From the NCBI GenBank assembly GCA_016707895.1, contig JADJGV010000034.1, positions 248,001 through 312,000 of the forward strand: a stretch of 64,000 nt of DNA, written 5' to 3'. The translations under genes were made by a program, and so were the position numbers. A model generated the notes under the pieces. That model made no database searches. It was not told the DNA's origin and was given only the letters and a program-made list of their open reading frames with translations. Shown here piece by piece: positions 7,357 to 18,259 of this stretch. Each line of letters starts with the position of its first letter. Positions within the stretch are counted from its first letter, which is position 1. The stretch is from Myxococcales bacterium (GTDB lineage Bacteria; Myxococcota_A; Polyangia; Haliangiales; Haliangiaceae).

Positions 7357-10260
7357 ATGCCCGCTCGCTGGTGCGTCGCCGTCGTCGCGACGCTCGCGCT
7401 GATCGACGCCGGCTGCGGGCGCGACAGCTGCCTGGGCGGCGACTGCGAGGCGACCACGCCGTGCGGCGCGCTGGCGTTCCGCTGCGCCGCGCCGCGGCTG
7501 TACGTCGGCGGCGTCGCGGCGGCGCCCGGCGAGCTCGGGCTGGCGCGCGGGCAGGGCGCGGCCGACGACGTGCTCCTGTCCAACGGCGTCGTGACCGCGG
7601 TGATCAGCGCCGTCGGCGCGCCGACCGATCTGGCGCCCACCGGCGGCGTGCTGATCGATCTCGGCCCCAGCGGCGGCGCCGACGACCTGACGATCCTGTA
7701 CCAGCTGGCCGGGCTCCTGCCCGACGACGCGTTCGCCTACGATCGGCTCGAGGTGGTCGATCGGTCGCCGGCCTACGTCGCGGTGATCGCGCGCGGCCAC
7801 CTCGACGGGCGGCCCGAGGTCGCGGTCGCGACCCGCTACGAGCTGCGGCCGTGCGATCCCGGGCTGCGGGTGCGCAGCGAGCTGTTCAACGACTCGCCCG
7901 ATCGCCAGGCGTTCGTGATCGCCGACGCCGCGCACTGGGGCAAGCGGCGGGTGGTGCCGTTCGCGCCGGTCGTCGGGCAGGGCTACCTGACGCCGCCGCT
8001 CGAGCTGCTCGAGCTGACCGCGCTGTGGAAGCCGTACCCGTTCGTGGCGGCGGCGGCGCCAGCGCCGGCCGCGCCGGCCTACGGCGTGGTCGCGTGCGAT
8101 CGCCCGACGGTGGCCGGCGTCAACGACCTCGAGGTGTCGGCGCTGGGCACGCCGATCGAGGTGGTGCCGCCGGGGCAGGGCCTGGTGTTCGAGCGGTTCG
8201 TCGTCGCGGCCCCGGCGACCGACGCCGGCGGCGGCCCCGCGGCGGCGGTGGCGGCGCTCGTGGCGGCGCGCGGCCAGTTGTTCGGCGCGGCGTCGATGGT
8301 GGTGACCGGCGCGGTGCAGGCCGAGGGCCTGGCGTTCGGCGGCGACGTCCGCCGCGCGTCGATCGTGATCCGCGGCGGCGACGACGACGCGCCGCTGACC
8401 GCGGTGGTGCCGGCCGCCGACGGCGGCTTCCGCGCCGTGGTGCCGGCCCGGGCCGAGCTGAGCTTCGAGCTGTGGTCGTTCGGGCGGCGCGAGCTGCGCG
8501 GGCCGATCCCCGACGACGGCGCGCTGGGCGTGCTGACCGTGCCGGCGCCGGCCACCGTCGACCTGCACGTCGTGCGCGCGGGCGGCGGCGCCGATCTGCC
8601 GATCGACGCGGTGGTGGTGTTCGAGCCGGCCGACGACGCGACCCGCGCCGGCACGCGCGGCAGCCTCCACGGCAAGCAGACGCCGTGCGCGCCGTGGCTG
8701 GGCCCGCCCCACGGCGCGTCGCCGGCGTGCAACCGGGTGCTGGTCGAGCCGGCCGGCACCCAGGTCGAGGTGCCGGCCGGGCACTACTGGGTGTTCGCCA
8801 GCGCCGGCCCCGACGCGACGGTGGCGCGGGCCGAGGTGCGGCTCGATCCCGGCGAGCTCACCGCGGTCGACCTCGCGCTGCGGGACCTCGACGTCACGCC
8901 GCCGGGCTGGCTCGCCGCGGACCTCCACGTCCACGGCGCGGCCAGCTTCGACTCGGGCCTGCCCGATCGCGATCGGGTGCGCTCGTTCCTGGCCGCCGGC
9001 GTCGACGTCATCGCCGCGACCGATCACGACTACGTCACCGACTACGCGGCCACGGTGCGGGCGCTGGGCGCCGAGGATCGGCTGCTGGTGATGGGCGGCC
9101 TCGAGACCACCCCGCTGATCCCGTTCCTCGACGTCCCCGGCGAGGACCTGCCGCGGGTCATCGGCCACTTCAACTTCTGGCCGCTCACGCCGCTGCCGGC
9201 CTCGCCGCGCGGCGGCGCGCCGTGGGACGAGCGCCTCGAGCCGGGCGCGCTGTTCGATCGCCTCGATCCGCTGATCGGCGCCGACGGCGTGCGGATGATC
9301 AACCACCCGTGGGACGAGCCACAGTTCGGCCGCGACCTCGGCTACCTGCGCGCGATCGGCTTCGATCCGCGGCGGCCGGTGCCGACCACCGACGACGGCA
9401 CGCCCAACGGCGCGCTGGCGCGGCGCCCGGGCGGCGGCCACGCCAACCTCGACTGGGACGCCCTCGAGGTCGGCAACGGCGCCGGCGCCGACGAGTGGCA
9501 GAAGAACCGCCTGCTGTGGTTCGCGCTGGCGTCGGCCGGCCACCCGGTGGTCGGCACCGCCAACAGCGACTCGCACGGGCTGCGCGACAACCAGCTCGGC
9601 TGGGGCCGCACCTGGGTCGAGGCCGGCACGCCGATCGGCGCGACCGACGCCGCCGGCTTCGATCGCGCGCTCAAGGCGGGCAAGGTCGTGGCCGGCAGCG
9701 GCGTGTTCATCGCGGTGACGATCGGCCCGCCGGGCGCGCCGCGGCGCGGGCTGGGCCTGGCGCCGGTGGTGCCGCAGCCCGGCGACGTGGTGACGATCGA
9801 GGTGCGGGCCGCGCCGTGGATCCCGGTGACGTCGGTGCGCGCGGTGACCTCACGCGGCGAGCGGGCGCTGGCCGCCGACCTCGTCGGCCCCGCCGATCCG
9901 TTCGGCGTCGACGGCGTCGTGCGCTGGCGCGGCGAGGTGCCGCTGGCCGAGCTGGTCGCCGGCGCCGACGACTGGCTGGTGATCGAGGCCGGCCTGCCGC
10001 CGCCGCGCTACGCCGACCTCGACGACGACGGCGTCCCCGACACCGGCGACAACGACGGCGACGGCGACGTCGACCTCGACGACGTCGAGCCCGACGAGGA
10101 CGTCGGCCCGATCGCCAACCCGCCGGACCCGACCGACCCCGCCGACCCGCGGTTCGTGATGACCCGCCTCGTGCCCGAGAGCTGGCCCTACGGCTTCACC
10201 GGCCTGTTGCTGATCGACGTCGCCGGCGACGGCTGGACCGCGCCGGGGAGCGCGCGGTGA
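7357..10260 (+). CDS. Secreted lipoprotein with PHP metal-dependent hydrolase domain (CehA/McbA-like)
   Basis: A 967-residue exported protein. The signal sequence ends in the lipobox IDAGC (Cys20). Residues about 45-510 are a mostly beta-rich, unassigned region. From about 515 comes a PHP (polymerase and histidinol phosphatase) domain with the metal-binding motifs DLHVHG, ATDHDY, GGLETT, IGHFNFWP, NHPWDEP and ANSDSHG. This set is typical of the CehA/McbA family, named for a carbaryl hydrolase; the substrate here is unknown. Near the C-terminus an Asp-rich repeat (DLDDDGVPDTGDNDGDGDVD, about residues 887-906) resembles thrombospondin type 3 calcium sites. Its stop overlaps the GTG of the next gene by four bases. 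Expected location is the periplasm or cell surface. Confidence 0.85.
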   Translation: MPARWCVAVVATLALIDAGCGRDSCLGGDCEATTPCGALAFRCAAPRLYVGGVAAAPGELGLARGQGAADDVLLSNGVVTAVISAVGAPTDLAPTGGVLIDLGPSGGADDLTILYQLAGLLPDDAFAYDRLEVVDRSPAYVAVIARGHLDGRPEVAVATRYELRPCDPGLRVRSELFNDSPDRQAFVIADAAHWGKRRVVPFAPVVGQGYLTPPLELLELTALWKPYPFVAAAAPAPAAPAYGVVACDRPTVAGVNDLEVSALGTPIEVVPPGQGLVFERFVVAAPATDAGGGPAAAVAALVAARGQLFGAASMVVTGAVQAEGLAFGGDVRRASIVIRGGDDDAPLTAVVPAADGGFRAVVPARAELSFELWSFGRRELRGPIPDDGALGVLTVPAPATVDLHVVRAGGGADLPIDAVVVFEPADDATRAGTRGSLHGKQTPCAPWLGPPHGASPACNRVLVEPAGTQVEVPAGHYWVFASAGPDATVARAEVRLDPGELTAVDLALRDLDVTPPGWLAADLHVHGAASFDSGLPDRDRVRSFLAAGVDVIAATDHDYVTDYAATVRALGAEDRLLVMGGLETTPLIPFLDVPGEDLPRVIGHFNFWPLTPLPASPRGGAPWDERLEPGALFDRLDPLIGADGVRMINHPWDEPQFGRDLGYLRAIGFDPRRPVPTTDDGTPNGALARRPGGGHANLDWDALEVGNGAGADEWQKNRLLWFALASAGHPVVGTANSDSHGLRDNQLGWGRTWVEAGTPIGATDAAGFDRALKAGKVVAGSGVFIAVTIGPPGAPRRGLGLAPVVPQPGDVVTIEVRAAPWIPVTSVRAVTSRGERALAADLVGPADPFGVDGVVRWRGEVPLAELVAGADDWLVIEAGLPPPRYADLDDDGVPDTGDNDGDGDVDLDDVEPDEDVGPIANPPDPTDPADPRFVMTRLVPESWPYGFTGLLLIDVAGDGWTAPGSAR

Positions 10261-11075
10261 CGCGCGCGCTGGCGCTGGCGGTGATCGCGTGGGCCGCGCC
10301 GGCGGCGGCCGACGGCGTGTGCGGCGACGCGATCGATCAGCCGGCCGCGGTGCCGTGGCGCGACGCCGGCTTCGACGGCGGCCGCGGCGCGTGCCCGGTG
10401 GCCGACGTCGGCGCGCGCGTCGGCGGCCACGCGCTGATCGACACGCCGGGGTTCTACGGCACGCTGGGCGGCGAGCTGGCGCTGGCGCTGCGCCAGGTCG
10501 CGGGCGCGCACCTCGCGTGGGGGCTGACCGCGCGCGCGGTCGACGTGACCTTCGTCCAGAACGCGGTGTGGAAGATCGTCGAGCCGAGCTACGGGCCGCT
10601 CCTGGCCGACGGGCTGTACGGCGTCGACGCCACGCTCGCCGGACGGCCGCTGCGGCTGGCCGGCTGGGCCCAGCTCGCGCTGCCGTTCACCCGCGGCGAC
10701 GTCGACGGCTCGACCGGCGCGGCCCAGGTCGCCGGCTTGGCCAGCTGGCAGGCGCGCGCGCGGTGGCGGGTGCACGCCCGCCTCGGCGGGCTCGGCTGGT
10801 ACGGCCGCGCGGTCACCGGGACCTCGACCCGCGCCGCCGCGCTGGCGTCGATCGATCTGGCCTGGCGGGCGCGGCGCCGGCTGGCCGTCGACGTCGGCGT
10901 CGACGCGCAGCTCGGCTGGTACCGCGGCGGGCTCGATCACGTCGCGGTCCGGGCCGGCGTGGCGTGGCGGCTGGCGCGCTGCTGGCGGCTGCACGGCGCG
11001 GTCGGCGCGCCGCTGGTCGGCGTCGAGCGCCAGGACCTCGCGGTCACGCTCGGCGTGGCCCGCGATCTGGAATGA
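10257..11075 (+). CDS. Exported protein, possible outer-membrane beta-barrel
   Basis: A 272-residue protein starting at a GTG that overlaps the upstream stop (GTGA), so it is coupled to the PHP hydrolase. Residues 1-18 (MTRALALAVIAWAAPAAA) form a signal peptide with an AAA cleavage site, and the mature protein starts DGVCGDAID. The rest alternates short amphipathic strands rich in Gly, Trp, Tyr and Arg (for example LAGWAQLALPFTRGDVDG, WQARARWRVHARLGGLGWYG) and ends in VTLGVARDLE, a pattern that fits a small outer-membrane barrel. No family is recognised. It may provide a surface partner or channel for the preceding hydrolase; this is inference from coupling only. Confidence 0.75.
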   Translation: MTRALALAVIAWAAPAAADGVCGDAIDQPAAVPWRDAGFDGGRGACPVADVGARVGGHALIDTPGFYGTLGGELALALRQVAGAHLAWGLTARAVDVTFVQNAVWKIVEPSYGPLLADGLYGVDATLAGRPLRLAGWAQLALPFTRGDVDGSTGAAQVAGLASWQARARWRVHARLGGLGWYGRAVTGTSTRAAALASIDLAWRARRRLAVDVGVDAQLGWYRGGLDHVAVRAGVAWRLARCWRLHGAVGAPLVGVERQDLAVTLGVARDLE

Positions 11076-11111
11076 GTTGCGCCGGGGCCGCCGACCGTGC
11101 ACACCCATCGC

Positions 11112-12509
11112 ATGCGCTTGGCCGCCGCCGTGATCGTGGGCGCGCTCGCGGCGTGCGGCGCCCGCCCACCCGCGGCCAGCGCGCCGGCGCCGCCGCCGAT
11201 CGCGCCGATCGCCCGCGGCCCGGGCACGGTGATCGAGCCCGAGCCGCAGCGCCCGGGCGACGCCGCGCGCGGCTGGGCGCTGCTCACCGGGAGCGACTAC
11301 GTCGGCTGCGGCGCGCCGCGGGCGCTGTGGGAGCGGTTCGCGGGCGTCACCCCGGCGTGGCTGCGCTTGCCGGGCCGCAGCGGCGCCGGCGCCGAGCTGC
11401 CCTACGCGATGAACGCGGTCACCACCGCCGACGGCCGGGCGCGGGTCACGCCGAGCTGCCTCGCCTGCCACGCCAGCTTCCTGCGCGGCCAGCTGGTGAT
11501 CGGGCTGGGCGATCCGCGCGCCGACTTCACCGGCGACCCCGGCGCGCTGGCGCTGGCCGGCCTGCTCATCACCGACGACGTCGATCGCGCCGACTGGGAC
11601 CGCCTGTACGGTCGGTTCGCGCTGATCGCGCCGGCGATCCGCACCACCACCGTCGGGGCCAACCCCGCCGATCACATCGCCGCCGCGCTGTTCGCGCACC
11701 GCGATCCGGCCACGCTGGCGTGGTCCGACGAGCCGCGCCTGCCGCTGCCGGGCCCGCCGGTGCCGGTCGACGTCCCGGCGTGGTGGCTGCTCAAGAAGAA
11801 GGCGGCGATGTTCCACACCGGCGCCGGGCGCGGCGATCAGGCGCGGATCATGATGACCGCGTCGGTGCTGTGCGTCGACGACGTCGCCACCGCGCGCGCG
11901 ATCGACGCCGGGTTCCCCGACGTCCGTGCCTACGTCACCAGCCTGACCCCGCCGCCGTTCCCGGCGCCGATCGACGCGCCGGCGGCGGCCCGCGGCCGCG
12001 CGGTGTTCACCGCCCGCTGCGCGCGCTGCCACGGCAGCTACGGCGCCGACGGCGCCTACCAGACCCGGGTGATCAGCGTCGCCGAGGTCGGCACCGATCC
12101 CGCGGTCGCCGAGCGCACCGGCCAGTTCGCCGCGCCTTACGTCGCGTGGTTCAACGCGTCGTTCTACGGCGAGCGCGCCCGGCTGGCGCCCGGCGACGGC
12201 TACGTCGCGCCGCCGCTCGACGGCGTGTGGGCCACCGCGCCCTACCTGCACAACGGCAGCGTCCCGACGCTGGCGGCGCTGCTCGACTCGCGGCTGCGCC
12301 AGCCGCGGTTCGGCATCGGCCGCGGCGACGACGACTACGATCTCGGGCTGGTCGGCTGGCGCAGCTTCGACCCCGACCAGCCGGGCGTCGCGCCGGCGTG
12401 GATCTGGGACACCGCGCGGCCCGGGCACGGCAACCAGGGCCACACCTTCGGCGACGCGCTGACGCCGCCCGACCGCGCGGCGCTGCTCGAGTACCTGAAG
12501 TCGCTGTGA
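11112..12509 (+). CDS. Di-haem c-type cytochrome lipoprotein (RoxA / cytochrome c peroxidase-like)
   Basis: A 465-residue exported cytochrome. The N-terminus MRLAAAVIVGALAACG is a lipoprotein signal with lipobox LAAC. Two CxxCH haem-attachment motifs are present: CLACH near residue 118 and CARCH near 304. The segment GVWATAPYLHNGSVPTL in the C-terminal half is the hallmark seen in the di-haem family that includes rubber oxygenase RoxA, bacterial cytochrome c peroxidases and related thiol oxidoreductases. It should act in the periplasm as a peroxidase, dioxygenase or electron carrier; which one cannot be told. A GTG at 11097 would add five residues. It follows the hydrolase and barrel genes by 36 bases and may be in the same operon. 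Confidence 0.83.
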   Translation: MRLAAAVIVGALAACGARPPAASAPAPPPIAPIARGPGTVIEPEPQRPGDAARGWALLTGSDYVGCGAPRALWERFAGVTPAWLRLPGRSGAGAELPYAMNAVTTADGRARVTPSCLACHASFLRGQLVIGLGDPRADFTGDPGALALAGLLITDDVDRADWDRLYGRFALIAPAIRTTTVGANPADHIAAALFAHRDPATLAWSDEPRLPLPGPPVPVDVPAWWLLKKKAAMFHTGAGRGDQARIMMTASVLCVDDVATARAIDAGFPDVRAYVTSLTPPPFPAPIDAPAAARGRAVFTARCARCHGSYGADGAYQTRVISVAEVGTDPAVAERTGQFAAPYVAWFNASFYGERARLAPGDGYVAPPLDGVWATAPYLHNGSVPTLAALLDSRLRQPRFGIGRGDDDYDLGLVGWRSFDPDQPGVAPAWIWDTARPGHGNQGHTFGDALTPPDRAALLEYLKSL

Positions 12510-12552
12510 CCCGGGCCGGGATCGGCGGCCAGCGCCGGCCGGCGGTCCGCGC

Positions 12553-12558
12553 TACACT
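12553..12558 (+). promoter_or_regulatory. -10-like TACACT, six bases before a GTG start
   Basis: TACACT is followed by six bases and the GTG at 12565. It falls in a short non-coding gap and fits the leaderless pattern seen at many genes here. I see no convincing -35 element at 17 bases. Confidence 0.4.
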
Positions 12559-12564
12559 CGGACG

Positions 12565-12951
12565 GTGACGCGCGATCGGGGACCCGACCACCGCGCGACG
12601 CCGGCGGCGCCGGCGCGCCAGGCCGAGGTCGCCGCGGCGCTGGCCCGGGCCGAGGGCGGCGACGCCGAGGCGGCGCGCGAGCTGTTCGGCGAGGTCGACG
12701 ACTGGAGCTGGCTCCGCGAGCCGCTGCGCTACCAGCTCGAGCGCGGCCAGCTGCGCTACGTGCTGGCCCACCCGGCCGACTTCCCCGACGACACCGCCCG
12801 CGAGCTGTACTCGGGGCTGCTCGAGCGCCACGCCGGCGATCCGGCGCGGGTCGAGGAGCTGCGGGCGATCGGCGCGGCGCTGCACGCCCTCGAGCGCGAG
12901 GGCCGGCTGCCGCGGGTGATGGTGCTGCGCGCGCCGCGCCGCCGCGATTGA
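12565..12951 (+). CDS. Small hypothetical protein
   Basis: A 128-residue, helix-rich, highly charged soluble protein with no signal peptide or membrane segment. It has a low-complexity start, then FGEVDDWSWLREPLRYQLERG, a Trp-containing helical segment, and a basic tail APRRRD. I do not recognise it. The GTG start is supported by TACACT six bases upstream. It lies between the cytochrome and a histidine kinase, both on the same strand, separated by 55 and 88 bases, so it is probably its own unit. Confidence 0.6.
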   Translation: MTRDRGPDHRATPAAPARQAEVAAALARAEGGDAEAARELFGEVDDWSWLREPLRYQLERGQLRYVLAHPADFPDDTARELYSGLLERHAGDPARVEELRAIGAALHALEREGRLPRVMVLRAPRRRD

Positions 12952-13004
12952 GCCCCGCGCCGCGGGACCGACGCCGCGGCTATCCCGCCACGCCCCGACC
13001 GCGA

Positions 13005-13033
13005 TTGCGCCGCGCCGCGGTCCTGGCGACAAT
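13005..13033 (+). promoter_or_regulatory. Promoter of the PAS histidine kinase gene
   Basis: TTGCGC (13005-13010), a 17-base spacer, and GACAAT (13028-13033). The -10 ends six bases before the GTG at 13040, predicting a leaderless transcript. Confidence 0.55.
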
Positions 13034-13039
13034 CGGCGC

Positions 13040-14485
13040 GTGATCTCGGTCGACGGATCGCTGGCGAGCGCGCTGGTGGCGGCGCTGCCCGACGGCGTGC
13101 TGGTGATCGACGCCGCCGGCGTGGTCCGCGGCGCCAACCGCGCGGCCGGTGAGCTGTTGGGCTTCCCCGAGGCCGAGCTGCTCGGGCGCGGGCTGGTCGA
13201 CCTGTACTTCCACCCCGACGAGGCCCACGAGCGCACGCTGGCCGATCGCGCCGGCGTCGACGGGCGTCCGACGCCGCGCGAGTGGCGGACCCAGGCCGGC
13301 GCGCGGCGGGTGCTCTTGGTCAGCTCGCGGGTGCTGGGCGACCTGGTGGCGCTGGTGCTGCGCGACCCCGGCGATCTCGAGGACATGGTCGAGCGGCTGC
13401 TGCGCTCGGCCGACGGCTTCCGCGCGGTGATCGACAGCGCGCCCGACTGCGTGATCATCCACACCCGCGGCCGGATCACCTACGCCAACCGGACGATGCT
13501 GACGATGTGGGGCGGCACGCTCGACGAGCTGATCGGCCTGCCGGCGGTGCAGGTGGTGCACCCCGACGACCACCCGCTGGCCCGCGAGCGGATGGCGGCG
13601 CTGGCCGCGGGCAAGGCGCTCCTGCCGTTCATCGACGAGCGCCTCGTGCGCAAGGACGGCACGGTGTTCCTGGCCCAGGTCGGCGCGGTGGCGATCGCGT
13701 TCGACGGCGAGCCCGCGGTGATGGTGGTCGCGCGCGACGTGACCGAGCTGCGGCGGCGCCAGCTGCGCGGCGGCCAGATCGATCGGATGGTCGCGCTCGG
13801 CACGCTGGCGGCCGGCGTCGCCCACGAGATCGGCAACCCGCTGACCTACCTGCTCTTGCGCCTCGACGCGGCGTCGGTGCGGGCCGGCGAGCTGCGCTCG
13901 GCGCTGCCGCCCGGCACGCCGGCGGCGCCGGTGCTCGACGAGCTGATCGGCCACCTCGCGGCGGTCGCCGACGGCGCGCGCCGGGTGCGGACGATCGTCG
14001 GCGAGCTGCGGCAGTTCGCGCGCACCGACGACGAGCCCACCGTGCTCGAGGTCACCGGGCCGATCGAGCGCGCGCTCAACATCGCCGCCCACGCGCTGGC
14101 CGGGGTCCAGATCGAGCGCGCCTACGCGCCGGCCCGCCCGGTGCTGATCGCCGAGGGCAAGCTCACGCAGGTGGCGCTCAACCTGCTGGTCAACGCCGGC
14201 CACGCGGTGCGCGCCGCCGGCGGCGGCGGCCAGCGGGTGCGGGTGCGGGTGTGGAGCGAGGGCGCGACCACGTCGTTCGCGATCACCGACACCGGCGTCG
14301 GCATCCCGGCGGCCGACCTGCCGCGGGTGTTCGACCCGTTCTTCTCGACCAAGCCGGTGGGCGAGGGCATCGGCCTGGGCCTGGCCACCGCGCAGTCGAT
14401 CGTGGCCAGCGCGTCGGGCACGATCACCGTCGAGAGCCAGCCCGGCGCCGGCGCCACGTTCACCGTCACCTTGCCGGCCACCTGA
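13040..14485 (+). CDS. PAS-domain sensor histidine kinase (soluble)
   Basis: A 481-residue cytoplasmic histidine kinase. Residues 1-120 and about 130-235 are two PAS domains (LPDGVLVIDAAGVVRGANR; DSAPDCVIIHTRGRITYANR). The HisKA dimerisation helix carries the phospho-accepting His in LAAGVAHEIGNPLTY. The ATPase domain has an N box (QVALNLLVNAGHAV), G1 box (DTGVGIP), F box (FDPFFSTK) and G2 box (GIGLGLATA), so it should be active. No membrane segment or response-regulator partner is present nearby, so it is an orphan kinase, which is common in myxobacteria. It lies 53 bases before an ECF sigma gene on the same strand. The GTG start is supported by a TTGCGC-17-GACAAT promoter. Confidence 0.92.
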   Translation: MISVDGSLASALVAALPDGVLVIDAAGVVRGANRAAGELLGFPEAELLGRGLVDLYFHPDEAHERTLADRAGVDGRPTPREWRTQAGARRVLLVSSRVLGDLVALVLRDPGDLEDMVERLLRSADGFRAVIDSAPDCVIIHTRGRITYANRTMLTMWGGTLDELIGLPAVQVVHPDDHPLARERMAALAAGKALLPFIDERLVRKDGTVFLAQVGAVAIAFDGEPAVMVVARDVTELRRRQLRGGQIDRMVALGTLAAGVAHEIGNPLTYLLLRLDAASVRAGELRSALPPGTPAAPVLDELIGHLAAVADGARRVRTIVGELRQFARTDDEPTVLEVTGPIERALNIAAHALAGVQIERAYAPARPVLIAEGKLTQVALNLLVNAGHAVRAAGGGGQRVRVRVWSEGATTSFAITDTGVGIPAADLPRVFDPFFSTKPVGEGIGLGLATAQSIVASASGTITVESQPGAGATFTVTLPAT

Positions 14486-14538
14486 CACCGCCGGGCGATT
14501 CCACCTTCCGATCGCCTGCGGCCGGCGTCTATGGGGGT

Positions 14539-15135
14539 ATGACGCTGGTGGCCGTGGCCTCCGACCCCGATCCGCCGCCGACGATCGATCCGACCGTGGC
14601 GCGGGCCCGGGCCGGCGATCGCGACGCCTTCGCGCAGCTGTACCACCAGCACGTCGATCGCGTGTACGCGCGGCTGACCCGGCTGGTGGGGCCGGTGCCC
14701 GAGCGCGACGATCTGTTGCAGCAGACGTTCCTGCAGGTCCACCGCGGGCTGCCCGGCTTCCGCGGCGACGCCGGCGTCGCGACGTTCATCCACCGGATCG
14801 CGGTCAATGTCGCGCTCGATCACCTGCGCGCGCGCCGCCGCCGCCCGCTCGATCTCGACGACGCGGCGGTGACCGCGATGGCCGCCGCCGCGCCCGACCC
14901 GGCGAGCCGCGCGGCGAGCCGGCAAGACCTGGCGCGGGTGTTCGCGCTGCTCGGCGAGCTGACGCCCGAGCAGCGCGTCGCGTTCGTGCTGATCGCGATC
15001 GAGGGCCTGACCGCGCGCGAGGCCGGCGAGCTGCTCGGCGCCAGCCCCGACGCGGTGAAGCAGCGCGCCCTGGCGGCGCGCCGCGCGCTGCTCACCGCGC
15101 TGGCCGCGGCCGATCGCCCGTGGAGGAAGCCATGA
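14539..15135 (+). CDS. ECF-type RNA polymerase sigma factor
   Basis: A 198-residue ECF sigma factor with regions 2 and 4 only. Region 2 (about 28-95) includes FAQLYHQHVDRVYARLTRLV, ERDDLLQQTFLQVHRGL and FIHRIAVNVALDHLRARRRR. Region 4 (about 130-185) includes LTPEQRVAFVLIAIEGLT and the helix-turn-helix AREAGELLGASPDAVKQRAL. The stop overlaps the ATG of the next gene (ATGA), and that gene encodes a single-pass membrane protein, the usual arrangement for a sigma/anti-sigma pair. The start could also lie slightly upstream; the ATG at 14539 immediately precedes a natural N-terminal extension (MTLVAVASDPD). Confidence 0.9.
   Translation: MTLVAVASDPDPPPTIDPTVARARAGDRDAFAQLYHQHVDRVYARLTRLVGPVPERDDLLQQTFLQVHRGLPGFRGDAGVATFIHRIAVNVALDHLRARRRRPLDLDDAAVTAMAAAAPDPASRAASRQDLARVFALLGELTPEQRVAFVLIAIEGLTAREAGELLGASPDAVKQRALAARRALLTALAAADRPWRKP
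15122..15129 (+). promoter_or_regulatory. Strong Shine-Dalgarno GGAGGAAG
   Basis: GGAGGAAG lies 3-10 bases before the ATG at 15132 and inside the end of the sigma gene. It decides for the ATG at 15132 over a GTG at 15120 and is one of only a few clear ribosome binding sites in this window. Confidence 0.7.
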
Positions 15136-16115
15136 CCGACGACGACGACGCGACCCTCGACCGGATGCTGGCGCAGGTCCGCGCGGCGCCGACGCCGCTG
15201 GCCGACGCCACGCGGGCCGACGTGCTGGCCCAGGTGCTGGCCGCGCCGCGCGCGACGCCGGCGGTCGATCCGATCGCGGCGGCCAGCCGCCGGCGGGCGT
15301 GGGCGGTCGGCGCTGGCGTCGCGGTCGCCGCCGCCGCCGCGCTGGCGCTGTGGATCGTCGCCCGCCCGCCCGCGGCGCCGGCGCCCGCGGCGCCGCCGGT
15401 CGGCGCCGGCTCGACGGGCGTGGGCGCGGGCTCCCACGCCGGCCCGGCCGCCGGCAGCGGCGGCGCGATGGCGGGCGGCGGCAGCGGCGGCGCGATGGCG
15501 GGCAGCGGCAGCGGCAGCGGCGGCGGCAGCGCGGCGCTCGACGGCGCGGCGGTGGCGCGCCAGCTCCTGCGGCTGGGGTACCTCGAGCTGTTCCAGCGCG
15601 CCGACGACCGCGCGATCGCGTCGCTGTACCCGGGCGCCGCCGCCCAGCTGGCCGCGCTGGCCGACGATCCCATGGTCGATCCCCACGCCCGCTTCCTGGC
15701 CGCCGAGATCTTGTTCGTCCGCCAGCCCGGCTACCCGGCGCCGGCGCTGCGCCCAGCGCTGGCCGAGGTCTACGCGAGCGCGCTGGGCCGCACGTACGGC
15801 CAGGTCCGCGGCGGCTGGCTCCCCGCCAACGCCTGGGGGCTGGCCTACGACCTCGACGACGTCGGCGCCACCGGCCGCCACCTGCTGGCGCTGGGGCCGG
15901 CCGCGATCCCGGCGCTGCGCGCGCTGCTCGACCGCGCCGAGGTCGTGCAGTACGAGGGCAGCGAGGACGCCACCGTCGGCAACGCCCGCGGCTACCGGGT
16001 CAAGGACCTGGCCGCGTACTTCATCGCGCGGCTGGCCGGGCTCCCGCTGGCGTTCCACCCGGCGCCCGCCGATCGCGATCGCGCGATCGCGTCGCTGGTC
16101 GCGTCGCTGCCGTAA
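15132..16115 (+). CDS. Single-pass membrane protein, putative anti-sigma partner
   Basis: A 327-residue protein. Residues 1-54 are cytoplasmic and acidic to helical (MTDDDDATLDRMLAQVRAAP), about 57-75 form one transmembrane helix, and about 78-140 are a Pro/Ala then Gly/Ser-rich linker with repeats of GSGGAMAG. The periplasmic domain (about 145-327) is helical and unrecognised. Topology and the four-base overlap with the ECF sigma gene suggest it holds the sigma factor at the membrane. It lacks the HxxxCxxC zinc motif of classical anti-sigma factors: no His or Cys occurs in the N-terminal 55 residues. That makes the anti-sigma role inference. A heat-repeat or TPR-like sensor fold for the outer domain is possible. 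Confidence 0.75.
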   Translation: MTDDDDATLDRMLAQVRAAPTPLADATRADVLAQVLAAPRATPAVDPIAAASRRRAWAVGAGVAVAAAAALALWIVARPPAAPAPAAPPVGAGSTGVGAGSHAGPAAGSGGAMAGGGSGGAMAGSGSGSGGGSAALDGAAVARQLLRLGYLELFQRADDRAIASLYPGAAAQLAALADDPMVDPHARFLAAEILFVRQPGYPAPALRPALAEVYASALGRTYGQVRGGWLPANAWGLAYDLDDVGATGRHLLALGPAAIPALRALLDRAEVVQYEGSEDATVGNARGYRVKDLAAYFIARLAGLPLAFHPAPADRDRAIASLVASLP

Positions 16116-16159
16116 GCAGGTGGCGGTCGCCGACGGCGTGCGGTATACGCGGCGCCGCC

Positions 16160-18196
<2,037 letters not shown>

Positions 18197-18223
18197 GCCG
18201 TCGCCAAAGCACCAGGTCGGGCA

Positions 18224-18252
18224 TTGCAGGTCGGCCCCGGGCCGGCAATAAT
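18224..18252 (+). promoter_or_regulatory. Promoter of the Ser/Thr kinase gene
   Basis: TTGCAG (18224-18229), a 17-base spacer, and AATAAT (18247-18252). Seven bases separate the -10 from the GTG at 18260, so the transcript should be leaderless or nearly so. This decides against starting translation at the TTG at 18224, which lies in the -35 element. Confidence 0.6.
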
Positions 18253-18259
18253 CGGGGCA

